Assembly (NCBI RefSeq): GCF_012843435.1
Contig: NZ_JABAFC010000003.1
Span: 62,001 to 126,000, forward strand
Length of the DNA: 64,000 bases
Source: Psychrobacillus sp. BL-248-WT-3
GTDB taxonomy: Bacteria > Bacillota > Bacilli > Bacillales_A > Planococcaceae
Direction: 5' to 3'
A program made the translations under genes and the position numbers. The notes beneath the pieces were generated by a model. It was given only the letters and a program-made list of their open reading frames with translations, had not been told where the DNA came from and did not search any database. Positions within the stretch are counted from its first letter, which is position 1. Each line of letters begins with the position of its first letter. Of this stretch, positions 19,797-27,484 are shown in pieces.

Positions 19797-19848
19797 GTGC
19801 AGTGGACTGATTGAAGCTAGCACACAAATCGAAGGGAGAAATTCATCA

Positions 19849-20661
19849 ATGATTCGCTCAATGTACTCAGGTATCTCAGGACTTAAAAACTTTCAAACAA
19901 AATTAGACGTAATAGGTAACAACATCTCTAACGTAAACACATACGGATTTAAAAAAGGTCGTACTGTTTTTAAAGATTTGATCTCACAAACAACTTCTGG
20001 TGCTTCTGCTCCAACAGATACAAGAGGGGGAGTTAACCCTAAACAAGTTGGATTAGGTTCTCAATTATCAGCGATAGATACTATTCATACAGGAGGTTCT
20101 TTGCAATCTACTGGTAATACATTAGATTTAGCTATTTCGGGAGATGGATTTTTTAATGTAGCAAATGAAGATGGGACCGATGTTCTTTATACTAGAGCTG
20201 GTAATTTCTATATGGATAATGAAGGCTTTATAGTTAGTGGTGACGGTAGGTATTTACTTGACGATAAGGACACAACGATTAAAATTCCTACCGATGCCCA
20301 AAGTATGTCTATAGGTCAAGATGGATCAGTTAAATTTGTAAATGCTGCTGGTGAGTTAGAGGGAGATCAATTCATCCGTCTTACAAAATTCTCAAATCCC
20401 GGCGGGCTAGATAAAGTTGGTGGTAACTATTACAGAGAATCTGCTAACTCAGGAAATGCAGCAGATGGTACTAAAATTGATGGTAGACCAACAGCTACTG
20501 GTTTAGGCTCAATTGAATCAGGTTTCCTAGAAATGTCAAATGTTGACTTATCTGAAGAGTTCACAGACATGATTGTAGCGCAACGTGGATTCCAAGCTAA
20601 TACTCGTATTATCACAACTTCAGACCAAATCTTAGAGGAATTAGTTAACTTAAAACGATAA
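19849..20661 (+). CDS. flgE: Flagellar hook protein FlgE (FlgG-like length)
   Basis: 270 aa from ATG 19849, after GAAGGGAG; upstream in-frame starts lack this site. N-terminal MIRSMYSGISGLKNFQTKLD and VIGNNISNVNTYGFKKGR, plus C-terminal MSNVDLSEEFTDMIVAQRGF and ITTSDQILEELVNLKR, define the hook/rod axial family. At this length it matches B. subtilis FlgE, the hook protein, which is FlgG-sized. Databases sometimes call such proteins FlgG; position after flgD supports hook. Confidence 0.9.
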   Translation: MIRSMYSGISGLKNFQTKLDVIGNNISNVNTYGFKKGRTVFKDLISQTTSGASAPTDTRGGVNPKQVGLGSQLSAIDTIHTGGSLQSTGNTLDLAISGDGFFNVANEDGTDVLYTRAGNFYMDNEGFIVSGDGRYLLDDKDTTIKIPTDAQSMSIGQDGSVKFVNAAGELEGDQFIRLTKFSNPGGLDKVGGNYYRESANSGNAADGTKIDGRPTATGLGSIESGFLEMSNVDLSEEFTDMIVAQRGFQANTRIITTSDQILEELVNLKR

Positions 20662-20685
20662 AGAATAGTTTAACAGCTTGACAGT

Positions 20686-20717
20686 AAGGGAGGGGTGGGC
20701 CGTTCCTTGAATGGCCC
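20686..20717 (+). promoter_or_regulatory. SD followed by a 9-bp hairpin upstream of swrD
   Basis: The only good Shine-Dalgarno before swrD is AAGGGAGGGG at 20686-20695, about 37 nt from its ATG. Between them GGGCCGTTC (20697-20705) pairs with GAATGGCCC (20709-20717) around a CTT loop, with one G-U. Folding would bring the SD to about 15 nt from the start codon. No T tract follows. Confidence 0.5.
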
Positions 20718-20730
20718 GGCCCTTAAATAA

Positions 20731-20952
20731 ATGATTAGTTTAACTCGTTTAAACGGTAAAGAGTTTTCGTTAAATGCATTATACATAGAGACGATTGAAT
20801 CTTTTCCAGATACTACGATAACGCTAACGAACGGTCATAAATATGTGGCGTTAGAATCACGAGAAGATGTGTATGAAAAAATCGCTCAGTTCTACAAGGA
20901 AATACATATTTTATCGAATCCTTATTTAAGAGGTGAACAGGATGAAGAATAA
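20731..20952 (+). CDS. swrD: Swarming motility protein SwrD (FlbD family)
   Basis: 73 aa. [20 protein letters not shown] and the [14 protein letters not shown] segment match the FlbD/YlzI family. In B. subtilis this protein (SwrD) raises flagellar motor power and swarming. It is cytoplasmic with no membrane helix. The ATG has no adjacent ribosome binding site; the nearest strong one is upstream of a hairpin. The gene overlaps the fliL start region by 11 bp. Confidence 0.9.
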   Translation: MISLTRLNGKEFSLNALYIETIESFPDTTITLTNGHKYVALESREDVYEKIAQFYKEIHILSNPYLRGEQDEE

Positions 20953-21373
20953 CAACAAGCTATTAACAATGATGCTAATTATTTTAGTTTCTCTTACTTT
21001 GGTAGGTGTGGTTGCAATTTTACTATATTTTCAATTCAATAAAGGTGAAGAAGCAAACGAACCTACAATTGATGAGATTGTCGAGTCTTCTGTGGACATT
21101 CAGGAAATTACAACTAATTTAGCAGGCGACAAATTTATCCGGATTTCTATGAAAGTTCAAACGGATAGTACAAAGGCGGCAGAGGAGCTTACAAAACGCG
21201 ATTTCCAAGTGAAGAATATTTTGATCACGGAGCTTTCGGAAATGACGCCAGAGGATTTAGAAGGTAAGCAAGGAAAGCTAACCTTAGAGTCCTCGCTTAA
21301 AACTAAAATAAATGAATTGATGAATGAAGGAGAAGTACAGCAGGTTTATATTACTTCTTATATTATTCAGTAA
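20942..21373 (+). CDS. fliL: Flagellar basal body-associated protein FliL
   Basis: 143 aa from ATG 20942, 6 bases after AGGTG; GTG 20933 lies inside that site. One transmembrane helix (about 5-29, [20 protein letters not shown]) precedes an extracytoplasmic FliL domain containing [20 protein letters not shown] and the C-terminal [12 protein letters not shown]-like strand. FliL surrounds stator units and supports torque. It overlaps swrD by 11 bp. Confidence 0.93.
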   Translation: MKNNNKLLTMMLIILVSLTLVGVVAILLYFQFNKGEEANEPTIDEIVESSVDIQEITTNLAGDKFIRISMKVQTDSTKAAEELTKRDFQVKNILITELSEMTPEDLEGKQGKLTLESSLKTKINELMNEGEVQQVYITSYIIQ

Positions 21374-21401
21374 AGTACTTTTTTGAATGGAGGTGGGCAG
21401 A

Positions 21402-22400
21402 TTGGCAGGAGATATATTATCTCAATCAGAAATAGATGCATTGTTAAGTGCCCTTTCGACAGGTGAAATGACAGCGGACGAAATGAAGAGCGAACAGGAA
21501 TCAAAGAAAATTCGTACTTATGATTTTAAGAGAGCTCTGCGTTTCTCGAAAGACCAAATACGAAGTTTGACACGTATACATGAAAATTTCGCACGTCTTT
21601 TAACCACATTTTTTTCTGCCCAGTTAAGATCATATGTTCAAATATCTGTAGTGTCCGTAGACCAAATTCCTTTTGAGGAGTTTATACGCTCTGTACCTCA
21701 TATGACACTCATAAATGTGTTTGAGGTTCCGCCTCTAGAAGGCAACATTCTAATGGAGATAAATCCCAATATCGCATACTCCATGCTGGATTTGTTAATG
21801 GGAGGGAAGGGTCAGACGCATACAAAGGTAGATAATCTAACTGAAATAGAAACAAAAATAATGACAAATCTCTTTGAAAAATCCTTTGATAATTTAAGAG
21901 AAGCATGGAGTAATATAGCGGATATTGATCCAATCTTAACGGAACTAGAGATAAACCCGCAATTTTTACAAATGATTTCTCCAAATGAGACGGTAGTTGT
22001 CATATCGTTTAATACGGTTATTGGAGAAACCAGTGGAATGATTAATATTTGTATTCCTCATGTAGTATTAGAACCAATTGTACCTAACCTATCTGTACGC
22101 TACTGGATGCAAACGAATAAAAAAGAAGTGTCACCGGAACAATTAGCAGTCCTTAAAAAACGTGTTAAATCAGCAGAAATACCAGTTGTGGCTGAATTAG
22201 GTTCTACTGAAATCACAATGGAAGATCTTTTATATCTTCAGTTGGGCGATGTCATTCAATTAAATGCTAAAGTGGAAGATGCTCTTACAATTAAAGTAGG
22301 AGATATACCAAAGTTTAAAGCACAGCCCGGTAAGCTTAAAAAGAAAATGGCAGTACAAATAATTGAAACTTTGAAAGGAGGAGAGGATGATGATGAGTGA
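21402..22400 (+). CDS. fliM: Flagellar motor switch protein FliM
   Basis: 332 aa from TTG 21402, preceded by GGAGGTG; ATG 21387 overlaps that site. The N-terminal CheY-P-binding peptide is GDILSQSEIDALLSAL (residues 3-18). The middle CheC-like domain includes YDFKRALRFSKDQIRSLTRI. The C-terminal SpoA/FliN-like domain has IPVVAELGSTEITMEDLLYL. It forms the C-ring switch with FliG and FliY. Its last bases overlap fliY. Confidence 0.95.
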   Translation: MAGDILSQSEIDALLSALSTGEMTADEMKSEQESKKIRTYDFKRALRFSKDQIRSLTRIHENFARLLTTFFSAQLRSYVQISVVSVDQIPFEEFIRSVPHMTLINVFEVPPLEGNILMEINPNIAYSMLDLLMGGKGQTHTKVDNLTEIETKIMTNLFEKSFDNLREAWSNIADIDPILTELEINPQFLQMISPNETVVVISFNTVIGETSGMINICIPHVVLEPIVPNLSVRYWMQTNKKEVSPEQLAVLKKRVKSAEIPVVAELGSTEITMEDLLYLQLGDVIQLNAKVEDALTIKVGDIPKFKAQPGKLKKKMAVQIIETLKGGEDDDE

Positions 22401-23580
22401 TGATATGCTCTCCCAAGAAGAAATTGAAGCCCTCCTACGTGGAACGGTTGACAATGTGAAGGAAGAAAAAGCAAACATAAATACAACGAATATTGAAGAT
22501 TACTTAGACTCTTTTGCTATAGATACGTTAGGGGAAATCGGTAATATTTCCTTTGGAAGCTCTGCTACTGCTCTATCTTCCTTATTAGGTCAAAAAGTGG
22601 ATATTACTACTCCACATATTAGCATGATTAATAGAAGCAAGTTAGTGGAGGAATTTCCACATCCTTATGTCGCCGTACAAGTCCAATATACTGCTGGACT
22701 AATAGGTATGAATCTATTAGTTATTAAGCAGTCAGACGCTGCAGTAATTGCTGACTTAATGCTAGGTGGAGATGGGATAGATCCAAGCCCTCAACTAAGT
22801 GAAATTCAATTAAGTGCCGTACAAGAGGCTATGAACCAAATGATGGGCTCTGCAGCTACTTCAATGTCCACTGTATTCAATAAAAAGGTAGATATCTCTC
22901 CACCTTCCATAGATATTTTAAATCTGATCGAAGGGGAAGGCGAGGAAGCGATCCCTAATGATGACTTGCTTATTAAAATATCTTTTAGACTACGAGTAGG
23001 AAGCTTAATAGATTCTAATATTATGCAGCTTATACCATTAGAGTTTGGTTTAAGCCTTGTTAAGACACTTCTGGGAGAGGGAGAAGATGCTCAGCCAGAG
23101 GCAGCAGCAACGATATATGAGGAAAGAGTAGAAACTAACCACGTATCTGCTCCTGTGCCAGACTATTATGAGGCACCACCAGTTCAACAATCAGTTGTAC
23201 CACCAGTTCAACAGCCAGTAGTACCGCAGCATCAACCAAGACAAAGTAATACACCACCTGTAGAGGTGCAACAAGCTCAATTTGCTAGTTTTGAAGCAAC
23301 AAATCTTACACCTAATGAGTCTAGAAATTTAAATTTACTGCTTGATATTCCTCTTCAAGTAACAGTAGAATTAGGTCGTACTAGAAGAACGGTGAAGGAA
23401 ATTTTGGAACTTACTAGTGGTTCTATCATAGAGCTGGATAAATTAGCCGGAGAGCCTGTAGATATCCTTGTAAATAATCGTCATATTGCCAAAGGGGAAG
23501 TAGTTGTAATTGATGAGAACTTTGGTGTTCGAATTACAGATATTCTAAGCCAGGCGGAACGAATTAATAATTTACGTTAA
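22387..23580 (+). CDS. fliY: Flagellar motor switch phosphatase FliY
   Basis: 397 aa. Three consecutive ATGs (22387, 22390, 22393) follow AAGGAGG; the second has the best spacing. The N-terminal DMLSQEEIEALLRG is a CheY-binding peptide like that of FliM. Two CheC-type phosphatase motifs follow (EIGNISFGSSATALSSLL near 55 and VQEAMNQMMGSAATSMSTVF near 144). A Pro/Gln-rich linker (about 250-300, with PPVQQ repeats) leads to a C-terminal FliN/SpoA domain (IPLQVTVELGRTRRTVKEIL). It dephosphorylates CheY-P at the motor. Confidence 0.95.
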   Translation: MMMSDDMLSQEEIEALLRGTVDNVKEEKANINTTNIEDYLDSFAIDTLGEIGNISFGSSATALSSLLGQKVDITTPHISMINRSKLVEEFPHPYVAVQVQYTAGLIGMNLLVIKQSDAAVIADLMLGGDGIDPSPQLSEIQLSAVQEAMNQMMGSAATSMSTVFNKKVDISPPSIDILNLIEGEGEEAIPNDDLLIKISFRLRVGSLIDSNIMQLIPLEFGLSLVKTLLGEGEDAQPEAAATIYEERVETNHVSAPVPDYYEAPPVQQSVVPPVQQPVVPQHQPRQSNTPPVEVQQAQFASFEATNLTPNESRNLNLLLDIPLQVTVELGRTRRTVKEILELTSGSIIELDKLAGEPVDILVNNRHIAKGEVVVIDENFGVRITDILSQAERINNLR

Positions 23581-23599
23581 GTAATGGAGGAGACATAAT

Positions 23600-23962
23600 A
23601 TGTCGAAGAGAATTTTAATAGTGGACGATGCTGCATTTATGCGCATGATGATTAAAGATATTTTATCAAAAAATGGTTTTGAAGTAGTGGGTGAAGCCGC
23701 AGATGGTGTACAAGCAGTAGAAAAGTACGCTGAACTAAAACCTGATTTAGTGACGATGGATATTACGATGCCTGAAATGGATGGTATCGAGGCTTTAAAG
23801 AAAATTAAAGAAAAAGATCCTAGTGCAACTATTATTATGTGTTCTGCTATGGGACAACAGGCGATGGTTATTGATGCTATTCAAGCTGGGGCAAAGGACT
23901 TTATCGTAAAACCTTTCCAAGCTGACCGAGTAATTGAAGCAATCTCTAAAGCGATAGGGTAA
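23600..23962 (+). CDS. cheY: Chemotaxis response regulator CheY
   Basis: 120 aa single receiver domain. Asp9-Asp10 (LIVDDAAFMR), phospho-acceptor Asp54 (MDITMPEMDG), Ser82 (MCSAMGQQ) and Lys104 (IVKPF) are all present. Phosphorylated by CheA, it binds FliM/FliY to set rotation direction. It lies between fliY and fliZ as in B. subtilis. GGAGGAG precedes the ATG. Confidence 0.96.
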   Translation: MSKRILIVDDAAFMRMMIKDILSKNGFEVVGEAADGVQAVEKYAELKPDLVTMDITMPEMDGIEALKKIKEKDPSATIIMCSAMGQQAMVIDAIQAGAKDFIVKPFQADRVIEAISKAIG

Positions 23963-23965
23963 GAA

Positions 23966-24658
23966 ATGATGTGGAAGCTTTACCTAAGTATTTGTATTGC
24001 ATTTCTTTTATCAATCTCTGTCCCCTTAGCCACGGAGGCAGCTGTAGATTCAAATGAGAGTATTAAAGAGAGTTTTGAACGTATAAACAAGGGAACTGCC
24101 CCAGACGCAGAGTCCGAGGAAAACAAAGAATTAGATCAGGAAGAAAATACTCCACAAGAAGCAAGTTCAAGTGGAGTATCTATTACAGCTTGGGATTACA
24201 TTAAAATGATTTTTGCCTTGTTATTTGTCATTGCTTTGTTGTATGGGTTATTACGTTTCATCAATAAACGAAATAGAAGCTTCCAGCATAACCAGCTCAT
24301 CCATAATCTTGGAGGAGTTGGGGTTGGTCAAGGCAAGTCAATTCAGTTAATGCAAATTGGCAACTCTCTCTATCTAGTAGGAATTGGAGAAAATATAAAT
24401 TTACTGAAAGAAATTACAGATCCTCAAGAAATAGAAGAGTTAACAAAGCTATATGAGGACAAGCTTGGAACTGCTCAAACGCTTCCTTATATTATGGAGT
24501 TAATGAATAAACTAACAAAAAACAAGACTCAAAAGACAAAAAATAACGAAAATCCTTCATTTAATGAAACTTTTCAAAAGAAGCTAGAAGATATAAAAAG
24601 AGACCGTAGTGAAGTATTAAAGGATTGGAAGACAAAGGAGCGCAAAAACAATGAATGA
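23966..24658 (+). CDS. fliZ: Flagellar biosynthesis protein FliZ/FliO
   Basis: 230 aa. A signal peptide-like N-terminus (LYLSICIAFLLSISVPLATE, about 5-24) is followed by an acidic extracytoplasmic stretch, a transmembrane helix (about 72-92, IKMIFALLFVIALLYGLLRF) and a cytoplasmic FliO domain (GGVGVGQGKSIQLMQIGNSL). FliO assists assembly of the FliPQR export gate. The charged C-terminus ends in the fliP start (8-bp overlap). Bacillus calls this gene fliZ; it is unrelated to enteric FliZ. Confidence 0.9.
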   Translation: MMWKLYLSICIAFLLSISVPLATEAAVDSNESIKESFERINKGTAPDAESEENKELDQEENTPQEASSSGVSITAWDYIKMIFALLFVIALLYGLLRFINKRNRSFQHNQLIHNLGGVGVGQGKSIQLMQIGNSLYLVGIGENINLLKEITDPQEIEELTKLYEDKLGTAQTLPYIMELMNKLTKNKTQKTKNNENPSFNETFQKKLEDIKRDRSEVLKDWKTKERKNNE

Positions 24659-25316
24659 TTTCGTCCAATTCTTCTCGGACAGTGATCCGTCAAATGTCTC
24701 CACTTCTATCAAATTAATGCTTTTACTAACGGTTTTATCTTTGGCACCGAGTATTTTAATATTAATGACTTCCTTTGCTAGAATCATGATTATTTTGTCT
24801 TTCGTTCGTACAGCTTTAGCAACCCAACAAATGCCACCTAACCAAGTATTAGTTGGTTTAGCCTTATTCTTAACGTTTTTTATCATGGCACCAACACTCC
24901 AGGAAGTGAATGAAACTGCCTTGACTCCTCTCTTTGATGAGGAGATTACGTTAGAACAGGCTTATGAAAATGCTAGTGGACCATTTAAGGATTTCATGAG
25001 TGAGCATACAAGGCAAAAGGATTTAGAGCTATTTCTAAGATATACCGAAGCAGAACGACCAGAATCGATTGATGATATTCCATTGACAGTGATGGTACCT
25101 GCTTTTGCTTTAAGTGAAATTAAAACAGCCTTTCAAATAGGCTTTATGATCTTTATCCCTTTCTTGGTAATTGACATGATTGTGGCAAGTGTCCTGATGT
25201 CGATGGGGATGATGATGTTACCACCGGTAATGATATCCTTACCATTTAAGATTTTATTGTTTGTGTTAGTGGACGGATGGTATTTAGTTATGAAGTCCAT
25301 CCTACAAAGTTTTTAG
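24651..25316 (+). CDS. fliP: Flagellar type III export gate protein FliP
   Basis: 221 aa with about four hydrophobic helices. SFARIMIILSFVRTALATQQ and MPPNQVLVGLALFLTFF near residues 40-78 are a diagnostic block, as is EIKTAFQIGFMIFIPFLVID near 163. FliP is the core of the FliP5Q4R1 export gate at the centre of the MS-ring. It overlaps fliZ by 8 bp. No cleavable signal peptide is evident. Confidence 0.96.
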   Translation: MNDFVQFFSDSDPSNVSTSIKLMLLLTVLSLAPSILILMTSFARIMIILSFVRTALATQQMPPNQVLVGLALFLTFFIMAPTLQEVNETALTPLFDEEITLEQAYENASGPFKDFMSEHTRQKDLELFLRYTEAERPESIDDIPLTVMVPAFALSEIKTAFQIGFMIFIPFLVIDMIVASVLMSMGMMMLPPVMISLPFKILLFVLVDGWYLVMKSILQSF

Positions 25317-25328
25317 GAGCTGATTGTA

Positions 25329-25598
25329 TTGAGTAACGAAATGGTAATATCAATTGCAGAAAGAGCCATTTGGGTCATTCTTCTTGCATCAGGTCCTCTT
25401 TTGTTAGTGGCTTTAATAACAGGTCTTGCAGTATCTATCTTTCAAGCAACAACACAAATTCAAGAGCAGACTCTTGCATTTGTTCCTAAAATTATTGCAG
25501 TTTTAGTGGCTATCGTCTTTTTTGGACCATGGATGCTATCGCAAGTGACCTCCTATGCTGCAGATATTTTTGAAAACTTAGTGAGATATATTGGTTAG
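25329..25598 (+). CDS. fliQ: Flagellar type III export gate protein FliQ
   Basis: 89 aa from TTG 25329, 8 bases after AGGAG. Two transmembrane helices (about 15-37 and 52-73) surround the conserved VSIFQATTQIQEQTLAFVPK segment. It packs around FliP/FliR in the export gate. The stop overlaps the region where fliR begins. Confidence 0.95.
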   Translation: MSNEMVISIAERAIWVILLASGPLLLVALITGLAVSIFQATTQIQEQTLAFVPKIIAVLVAIVFFGPWMLSQVTSYAADIFENLVRYIG

Positions 25599-25602
25599 TT
25601 CA

Positions 25603-26379
25603 ATGGAAGAAATCATACCTAGCCTAACTGTATTACTATTAATTATTGCAAGAGTTTCAGCGTTCATGATTACATTGCCACTGTTTTCACATCGTACTAT
25701 TCCAGCTACGCATAAAATTGCCTTTGCAGTAATTCTTTCGTGGATGATGTATTACACGATGGATGTGAGTCCTTTTGATATTAACGGAGAATACATACTA
25801 TTAATCATCAAGGAAGTAATGGTAGGTTTGTTTGTAGGGTTACTAGCCTATATCATTCTTTCTGCAATTCAAATTGCCGGCGGATTTATCGACTTCCAAA
25901 TGGGGTTTGCAATCGCCAACGTAATAGACCCTCAAACTGGAGCACAAAGTCCGTTGATAGGACAATTTTTAAATATTATTGCACTTTTATTATTGTTAGC
26001 TTTAAATGGTCATCATTTGCTCTTAGATGGAATTTTTTATAGCTATCAGTTTATCCCTATGGAAACGACTTGGCTTGCTTTTGGACAAGAAAATTATGTG
26101 GAATTCATTATGAAAAAATTTGCGGGAGTTTTTGCAGTTGCCTTCCAGATGTCTATTCCTATCGTGGCGACTCTATTTCTAGTGGATATCGCTTTAGGAA
26201 TAACAGCTCGTACAGTTCCTCAGTTAAATATTTTTGTAGTGGGATTCCCTATAAAAATTGGGGTTACGTTTATTGTGTTATTAGTCATGATGGGAGTCTT
26301 ACTGGCTGTTATGCAAAAAGTATTCGAGATGATGATCATCGCTATGCGAGATTTAATGATAATTTTAGGTGGTGGCTAA
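25603..26379 (+). CDS. fliR: Flagellar type III export gate protein FliR
   Basis: 258 aa from ATG 25603; a TTG at 25591 is also in frame. Neither has a strong ribosome binding site, suggesting reinitiation after fliQ (stop 25598). Multiple hydrophobic helices and the family blocks RVSAFMITLPLFSHRTIPA near 18 and GGFIDFQMGFAIANVIDPQT near 92 support FliR. It closes the FliPQR spiral. Confidence 0.94.
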   Translation: MEEIIPSLTVLLLIIARVSAFMITLPLFSHRTIPATHKIAFAVILSWMMYYTMDVSPFDINGEYILLIIKEVMVGLFVGLLAYIILSAIQIAGGFIDFQMGFAIANVIDPQTGAQSPLIGQFLNIIALLLLLALNGHHLLLDGIFYSYQFIPMETTWLAFGQENYVEFIMKKFAGVFAVAFQMSIPIVATLFLVDIALGITARTVPQLNIFVVGFPIKIGVTFIVLLVMMGVLLAVMQKVFEMMIIAMRDLMIILGGG

Positions 26380-26380
26380 T

Positions 26381-27466
26381 ATGTTGATGCTCCGATTGGA
26401 TCTACAGTATTTCGCAGGAGAAAAGACAGAAAAGGCTACTCCTAAAAAAAGACAGGACTCTCGGAAAAAAGGACAAGTGCTAAAAAGTCAGGATGTCACA
26501 AGTGCCATTGTGTTACTAGCAGTATTCGTCTTTATGTTTTTCTTTGCAGGATTTTTACGAAATGAGATTTTTACTTTCTTCAATGTTACTTTTACAAAGT
26601 ATATGTTAATGGATTCAATTTCCATCCCCATAGCTATTGAGATTTATAAGGATATGCTAATGGAAATGGCTATGATTTTGCTTCCTATCATGCTAGTAGC
26701 AGTAGTTGCTGCTGTTGCTGCAAATTTCTTTCAGTTTGGCTTGCTGTTTACGACGGAGCCTTTGAAATTTGATTTGAAGAAAATAGATCCGATAAAGGGA
26801 CTTAAGCGAATCTTCTCGATGAGGGCGGTCATTGAACTATTAAAATCCATTCTTAAGATTACATTTATAGGATCTGTTACAACGATGATTTTATGGATGA
26901 ACCTTGAGCAAGTCCTCTCTTTGTCCTTCAAAACTGCTTGGGATACCTTATCAACGATAGGCTGGCTTACAGGGATGATGGGTATTGTCGCTTCCCTTGT
27001 CTTGTTGTTTATATCGATCTTAGATTTCTTCTATCAGCGTTTTGATTACGAGAAAAATTTGAAGATGTCTAAGCAGGATATAAAGGACGAACATAAGAAC
27101 TCAGAGGGAGATCCTATTATTAAATCACGTATTCGGCAGAGACAAAGAGAAATGGCCATGCGTCGAATGATGCAGGAAATTCCTACAGCTGATGTTGTTA
27201 TTACGAATCCTACTCATTATGCTATTGCACTAAAGTACGATGACCAATCAATGGAAGCCCCAATCGTAGTGGCGAAAGGTGCCGATTACGTTGCTCAAAA
27301 GATTAAAATGATTGCTAAGGAAAATGACGTGGTAATGGTTGAAAATCGGCCACTGGCTAGAGGAATGTATGACCAGGTTGAAATTGGTCAACGAATTCCC
27401 GATGAATTCTTTAAGGCGGTAGCTGAGGTATTAGCTTATGTGTACCGCATTAAACAAAAAATTTAA
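26381..27466 (+). CDS. flhB: Flagellar export switch protein FlhB
   Basis: 361 aa from ATG 26381, 8 bases after AGGTGG; upstream GTGs lie in that site. N-terminal FAGEKTEKATPKKRQDSRKK is the family start. Four transmembrane helices span about 30-210. The cytoplasmic domain carries the autocleavage motif NPTH (276-279 by my count) in VVITNPTHYAIALKY. Cleavage and FliK drive the rod/hook-to-filament export switch. It lies directly after fliR. Confidence 0.96.
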   Translation: MLMLRLDLQYFAGEKTEKATPKKRQDSRKKGQVLKSQDVTSAIVLLAVFVFMFFFAGFLRNEIFTFFNVTFTKYMLMDSISIPIAIEIYKDMLMEMAMILLPIMLVAVVAAVAANFFQFGLLFTTEPLKFDLKKIDPIKGLKRIFSMRAVIELLKSILKITFIGSVTTMILWMNLEQVLSLSFKTAWDTLSTIGWLTGMMGIVASLVLLFISILDFFYQRFDYEKNLKMSKQDIKDEHKNSEGDPIIKSRIRQRQREMAMRRMMQEIPTADVVITNPTHYAIALKYDDQSMEAPIVVAKGADYVAQKIKMIAKENDVVMVENRPLARGMYDQVEIGQRIPDEFFKAVAEVLAYVYRIKQKI

Positions 27467-27484
27467 AGATTGAGGTGGAAGTAT

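Noticed and set aside
19849-20661. Naming the 270-aa axial protein FlgG (distal rod)
   Set aside because: Length alone would fit FlgG, but position after flgD and strong resemblance to the short B. subtilis hook protein favour FlgE.
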